Assembly (NCBI GenBank): GCA_963820075.1 | Contig: CAWFYS010000012.1 | Location: 248,001 to 312,000 of the forward strand | DNA length: 64,000 nucleotides | Reading direction: 5' to 3' | Origin: Kumtagia sp963820075 | GTDB lineage: Bacteria > Pseudomonadota > Alphaproteobacteria > Rhizobiales > Rhizobiaceae | Shown: piece after piece, positions 60,559 through 64,000 of the stretch | How the letters are laid out: the number at the start of each line of letters is the position of its first letter | Position numbering within the stretch: the first letter of the stretch is position 1 | The notes under the pieces: model-generated | Database searches by the model: none | Told to the model about the DNA's origin: nothing | The model's input: only the letters and a program-made list of their open reading frames with translations | Made by a program: the position numbers and the translations under genes

Positions 60559-61188
60559 ATGCAGGGCGTAACCGTCGTCAACCATCCACTCGTCCAGCAC
60601 AAGCTCACCATCATGCGCAACAAGGACACCTCAACGGCCAGCTTCCGCCGCCTGTTGCGCGAGATTTCCCTATTGCTCGGCTATGAGGTCACTCGCGACC
60701 TGGAACTGACGACGACAACGATAGAGACGCCCCTGGAGACCATGGAAGCGCCGATACTGGAGGGCAAGAAGCTGGTTTTCGCCTCGGTATTGCGTGCCGG
60801 CAACGGCCTGCTCGAAGGCCTGCTCGATCTCGTGCCGGCCGCGCGGGTCGCGCATATCGGGCTTTACCGCGACCACGACACGCTGGAGGCCGTGGAGTAT
60901 TTTTTCAAGGCGCCGAGCGACCTCGCCGACCGCCTCGTCATTGTCGTCGATCCGATGCTGGCCACGGCCAATTCGGCGATCGCCGCGATTGACAAGCTCA
61001 AGGGACGCGGCGCCACGAATCTGCGCTACCTGTGCTTGCTGGCGGCACCCGAAGGCGTCGAGCGCTTCACCAAGGTGCATCCGGATGTGCCCGTCTTCAC
61101 GGCCTCGATCGATCGGCAACTGAACGAGAAGGGCTATATCGTGCCGGGCCTGGGCGATGCCGGCGACCGGCTTTACGGTACGAAATAG
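60559..61188 (+). CDS. upp: Uracil phosphoribosyltransferase
   Basis: Upp makes UMP from uracil and PRPP. The 209-residue enzyme has VNHPLVQHKLTIMRNKDT at the start, VLRAGNGLLEGLLDLVP and the PRPP loop VDPMLATANSAI (130-141), and the C-terminal GYIVPGLGDAGDRLYGTK. AGAAGGA precedes the ATG. It is 96 bases downstream of add and convergent with deoA. Confidence 0.96.
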   Translation: MQGVTVVNHPLVQHKLTIMRNKDTSTASFRRLLREISLLLGYEVTRDLELTTTTIETPLETMEAPILEGKKLVFASVLRAGNGLLEGLLDLVPAARVAHIGLYRDHDTLEAVEYFFKAPSDLADRLVIVVDPMLATANSAIAAIDKLKGRGATNLRYLCLLAAPEGVERFTKVHPDVPVFTASIDRQLNEKGYIVPGLGDAGDRLYGTK

Positions 61189-61212
61189 CGACGTTTACCG
61201 CTCGTCCATATT

Positions 61213-62535
61213 CTACGCAGCCACCGCCGACACCCGACGGACGATCGTATCCCTGGCTGCCGGCTTGGCCTCTCCCAGATCGTAGGCCTTGAGCAGGTCG
61301 GCCGCAGCCGCGTCGGCATCGCCCTCGGATCGGGCATGGATCAGCGCCAGCGGATCGCCGGCCCGGACCTGCGCCCCGATCGGAAGAAGCCGCGTCAGGC
61401 CGACCGCCGGATCGATCTTGTCATCGGGCCTCGTTCTGCCGCCGCCGAGCGCGACGACCGCGAGGCCTAGGTCGCGTGTCGAAATGCGTGCGACATAACC
61501 GTCGCGCGGCGCGGCGGCGACACGCTCGACCGGCGCAGGCGGCAGATAGGCGGAATACTTCTGCAAAAAGTCGGACGGGCCGCCCAGCGCATGCACCATG
61601 CGGGCGAAACGGTCCGCAGCGCCGCCACCGGCCAGCGCCGCCCGCGCCTGGCTGAAGCCTTCCGCCCGCGAGGCGGCGATGCCGGCCGACAGCAGCATCT
61701 CGGCGGCGAGCGCCAGCGTCACCTTCTCAAGGCGCGGATCGCGCAGCCGGCCGGTGAGGAAATCCACGGCATTCGCCACTTCCACGGCGTTGCCGGCGGC
61801 CGACGCAAGGGGTTCGTTCATGTCGGTAATCAGGGCCGAGGTTTTTAGCCCGGCGCCGTTGGCGACCTCGACGAGGCTCTGTGCGAGCGCGGTCGCATCG
61901 CGCGGCTTCGCCATGAATGCGCCATTGCCGACCTTCACGTCGAGCACCAGCGACTGGAGCCCGGCGGCAAGCTTCTTGGAGAGAATCGACGCCGTGATCA
62001 GCGGGATCGATTCCACGGTCGCGGTCACGTCGCGGATGGCGTAGAGGCGCTTGTCGGCCGGTGCCAGCGCCGCGGTCTGGCCGATGATCGCGCAGCCCGC
62101 CTCCCGCACGACCTTGCGGAAAAGCCCGGTATCCGGCTGACTGGTATAGCCTGGGATGGCATCCATCTTGTCCAGCGTGCCGCCGCTATGGCCCAGACCG
62201 CGCCCGGATATCATCGGCACATAGGCGCCGCAGGCCGCGACGATCGGCGCCAGCATCAGCGAAACATTGTCGCCGATACCCCCCGTCGAATGCTTGTCGG
62301 TAGCCGGTCCCGGCAGATCGGACCAGTCGAGCACCTCGCCGGAATCGCGCATGGCGATCGTGAGCGCCACCGCCTCGTCGCGCCGCATGCCGTTGAAAAA
62401 GACGGCCATGGCAAAGGCGGCGGCCTGACCCTCGGAGACGGCGCCCGAGGTCAGGCCGGCAATGAACTCCCCGACCTGCTCCGGAGCCAACGCCTTGCCG
62501 TCGCGCTTGGCGCGGATGATCTCCTGGGGGAGCAT
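61213..62535 (-). CDS. deoA: Thymidine phosphorylase
   Basis: DeoA releases thymine from thymidine, producing deoxyribose 1-phosphate. The 440-residue protein shows the family start PQEIIRAKRDGKALAPEQVG, DKHSTGGIGDNVSLML, SGRGLGHSGGTLDKMDAIPG and LVLDVKVGNGAFM. Length and motifs are standard. It is downstream of cdd and punA on the minus strand, with a family D repeat between, and closes the nucleoside catabolic unit. GGGGGAG precedes the start codon. Confidence 0.96.
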   Translation of the reverse strand: MLPQEIIRAKRDGKALAPEQVGEFIAGLTSGAVSEGQAAAFAMAVFFNGMRRDEAVALTIAMRDSGEVLDWSDLPGPATDKHSTGGIGDNVSLMLAPIVAACGAYVPMISGRGLGHSGGTLDKMDAIPGYTSQPDTGLFRKVVREAGCAIIGQTAALAPADKRLYAIRDVTATVESIPLITASILSKKLAAGLQSLVLDVKVGNGAFMAKPRDATALAQSLVEVANGAGLKTSALITDMNEPLASAAGNAVEVANAVDFLTGRLRDPRLEKVTLALAAEMLLSAGIAASRAEGFSQARAALAGGGAADRFARMVHALGGPSDFLQKYSAYLPPAPVERVAAAPRDGYVARISTRDLGLAVVALGGGRTRPDDKIDPAVGLTRLLPIGAQVRAGDPLALIHARSEGDADAAAADLLKAYDLGEAKPAARDTIVRRVSAVAA

Positions 62536-62607
62536 CAGGCTGCGCCAAGCGCGTGGGGTGCGGGTGAGCGCCGACGCCTACGGACTTGGGCCAACGAGGA
62601 TGAGTTT

Positions 62608-62749
62608 TCCCCCCTCTCCGGCTTGCTTCGCAAGCCACCTCTCCCCCGCTCCGCGGGGGCGAGGATAACGCCGAGCTTCGCCGCCACATGTCCTCGCCCC
62701 CACGAAAGTGGGGGAGAGGTGCCGAGCGAAGCGAGGCGGAGAGGGGGTA
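62608..62749. repeat. Dispersed palindromic repeat, family D
   Basis: CCCCTCTCCGGCTTGCTTCG, CAAGCCACCTCTCCCCCGCT, internal hairpins, then GCGAAGCGAGGCGGAGAGGG: outer ends pair over about 20 bases with several mismatches. The first 30 bases are identical to the copy at 3304. It lies in the deoA-punA gap, so it would be present in the transcript if the genes are co-transcribed. Confidence 0.7.
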
Positions 62750-62787
62750 TCTGCATCTGGCTAACCGGTGTCAAGCGCCGTGCAGGG

Positions 62788-63591
62788 TCATGCTCCGACC
62801 CCATCCGCGAACATTTTTCTGAGGATTGTCGCCAGCCGCCTGCCGCCGAGCGGCGCCACGTCCTTGGTCTCCTGATGCGACAGTTCGGTGCCGGTCATGC
62901 CGGCGGCAAGGTTGGTGATGACCGAGCAGGCGGCGACCCGCAAGCCCAGGAAGCGCGCGATGATGACCTCCGGGACCGTCGACATGCCGACCGCGGTGGC
63001 GCCCATGATGCGCGCCATCCGGATTTCCGCCGGTGTTTCGAAGGACGGACCGGAAAACCACATATAAACGCCCTTGTGCAGGGGCGTACCGGTCGCCTCG
63101 GCTGCTTTTACGAAGGCGTCGCGCAACTCGCGGTCATAGGCTTCCGTGAGGCCGACAAAACGGCGGTCGGTCGGCTCGCCGATGAGCGGATTGGCGCCCG
63201 CGAAATTGATGTGGTCCTCGATCAGCATCACCGCACCGGGCGGTATGCCGGGATCGAGCGAGCCGGCCGCATTGGTGAGAAGAAGCGTTTCGATGCCGAC
63301 GCCGGCCAGAGCCTCCAGCGCCGGGCGCATGGCGGCCGCGTTGCCGTGCTCGTAATAGTGCGACCGGCCGGCCAGCAGCAGTACCTCCACGCCGGCGAAG
63401 CGGCCGGCGACAAGCGTGCCGGCATGGCCGGTGACGCCGCTCCTCGGGAAGCCGGGCAGTTCGGAATAAGGAATCCGCACCGCGTCCTCGACCTCATCGG
63501 CCAAATCGCCGAGACCGGAGCCAAGCACCATCGCCACTTTCGGCATGCGGCCGCCAAGCCGCTCGACCAGCGCTGCCACGGCATCCGTCAT
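62788..63591 (-). CDS. punA: Purine-nucleoside phosphorylase
   Basis: A 267-residue trimeric-type (PNP/MTAP class) purine nucleoside phosphorylase that releases the base from inosine or guanosine. Seen: KVAMVLGSGLGDLADEV, AGRSHYYEHGN, LLTNAAGSLDPGIPPG, IEDHINFAGANPL, YMWFSGPSFETPAEIRM and VGMSTVPEVIIARFLG. The ATG at 63591 overlaps the cdd stop (ATGA), so the two are coupled. Its 3' side has a repeat before deoA. Confidence 0.94.
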   Translation of the reverse strand: MTDAVAALVERLGGRMPKVAMVLGSGLGDLADEVEDAVRIPYSELPGFPRSGVTGHAGTLVAGRFAGVEVLLLAGRSHYYEHGNAAAMRPALEALAGVGIETLLLTNAAGSLDPGIPPGAVMLIEDHINFAGANPLIGEPTDRRFVGLTEAYDRELRDAFVKAAEATGTPLHKGVYMWFSGPSFETPAEIRMARIMGATAVGMSTVPEVIIARFLGLRVAACSVITNLAAGMTGTELSHQETKDVAPLGGRRLATILRKMFADGVGA

Positions 63592-63980
63592 TTCAGGATC
63601 TTCCCTTCGAAGCCAAAAGGCAGCAAATCTCCGATCGTTACGGTATCGACGATGCCCGCGTCGTCGCACAGATACAGTTTCGTGTCGGCGCGAGCGAATT
63701 CGGCGAGCCGCTGTCGGCACCCGCCGCAGGGCGTGACCCGCGCCATGCGCTCGGCCACGACCGCGACCTCGGCGATCTCGCCGCCGCCGCCCATGATATA
63801 GTGGCCAAGCGCGGTCGTCTCGGCGCACCAGCCCTCCGGATAGGAGGCGATCTCGATGTTGCAGCCGGAAAACACCCGACCGTCCGTCGTGCGGATCGCC
63901 GCGCCGACCGGGAATTTCGAATAGGGCGCGTAGCATTTCGCCATGGCCTCGCGCGCGGCGAGGAAAAGCTCATGCGACAT
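63588..63980 (-). CDS. cdd: Cytidine deaminase
   Basis: A 130-residue zinc cytidine deaminase. YSKFPVGAAIRTTDG and SGCNIEIASYPEGWCAETTA (C52, E54) and VTPCGGCRQRL (C85, C88) give the complete zinc site and catalytic Glu of the tetrameric short type. The ATG at 63980 is chosen; a GTG two codons upstream is possible. AAGGAGCGG precedes it. It is the first gene of a cdd-punA-deoA minus-strand unit, and its promoter lies at or beyond the window edge. Confidence 0.95.
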   Translation of the reverse strand: MSHELFLAAREAMAKCYAPYSKFPVGAAIRTTDGRVFSGCNIEIASYPEGWCAETTALGHYIMGGGGEIAEVAVVAERMARVTPCGGCRQRLAEFARADTKLYLCDDAGIVDTVTIGDLLPFGFEGKILK

Positions 63981-64000
63981 GCTCACCGCTCCTTCACATA

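Overview
The window is a high-GC chromosomal segment of an alphaproteobacterium. Gene content and order point to the Hyphomicrobiales (Rhizobiales), most likely a Mesorhizobium-like member of the Phyllobacteriaceae; this placement is inference, because no 16S rRNA gene is present. Supporting evidence is the ffs-dnaX-ybaB-recR block, a rhizobial-type PmtA, a three-gene pntAa/pntAb/pntB transhydrogenase, a Cys-nucleophile PhaZ, an aa3 oxidase subunit IV, CtrA-type TTAA-N7-TTAA boxes and several families of short dispersed palindromic repeats. I see no phage, insertion sequence, CRISPR array, rRNA or tRNA.

Layout. 1-6.3 kb (minus strand): an envelope-protein operon entering from the left, then murJ and glnD. 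6.6-13 kb (plus): SRP RNA, dnaX, ybaB, a SleB-like lipoprotein hydrolase, recR, a lytic transglycosylase and a GNAT protein. 13-19.2 kb: a flavin monooxygenase, a class A PBP, a cupin, a frameshifted PEP-hydrolase-family gene and a TetR regulator. 19.5-25.4 kb: a complete CUT1 sugar ABC importer (binding protein, two permeases, a 69-aa membrane protein, two ATPases). 25.5-28.1 kb: comM and gshB. 28.5-32.7 kb: an operon of SDR, dgoK, dgoA, an MBL-fold hydrolase and an ATP-grasp enzyme. 32.8-34.4 kb: a short RlpA and a beta-barrel protein. 35.1-41.9 kb: two divergent units of sugar/aldonate genes (oxidoreductase and isomerase on one side; isomerase, enolase-superfamily dehydratase, GntR regulator and 2-hydroxyacid dehydrogenase on the other). 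42-50.4 kb: pmtA, an FMN reductase, pyrF, phaZ, a BTLCP peptidase, an HD protein, small unknowns, rpsU and a TPR lipoprotein. 50.8-59.4 kb: a frameshifted DUF992 gene, pnt operon, cox subunit IV, coaBC, a decayed VapBC pair, ubiB and ubiE. 59.5-64 kb: nucleoside salvage (add, upp, deoA, punA, cdd).

How it fits together. The importer, the 28.5-32.7 kb operon and the 35-42 kb cluster look like one carbohydrate-acid catabolic capability: uptake, oxidation, dehydration to a 2-keto-3-deoxy acid, phosphorylation and aldol cleavage. The best regulatory observation is that the importer promoter region and both sides of the divergent catabolic cluster carry the same TGGT-N3-ACCA palindrome, the operator type of FadR-like GntR proteins, and a FadR-like GntR gene sits in the cluster.

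The window also records gene decay: clear single-base frameshifts in two genes, a possible third near 0.9 kb, a degenerate VapBC pair, and at least five repeat families, one copy of which is split by another. No wholly new defence or mobile system was found; the most novel items are the predicted GntR regulon, the ATP-grasp/MBL pair attached to a De Ley-Doudoroff operon, the 16-bp iterons before the beta-barrel gene, and the decayed toxin-antitoxin locus.
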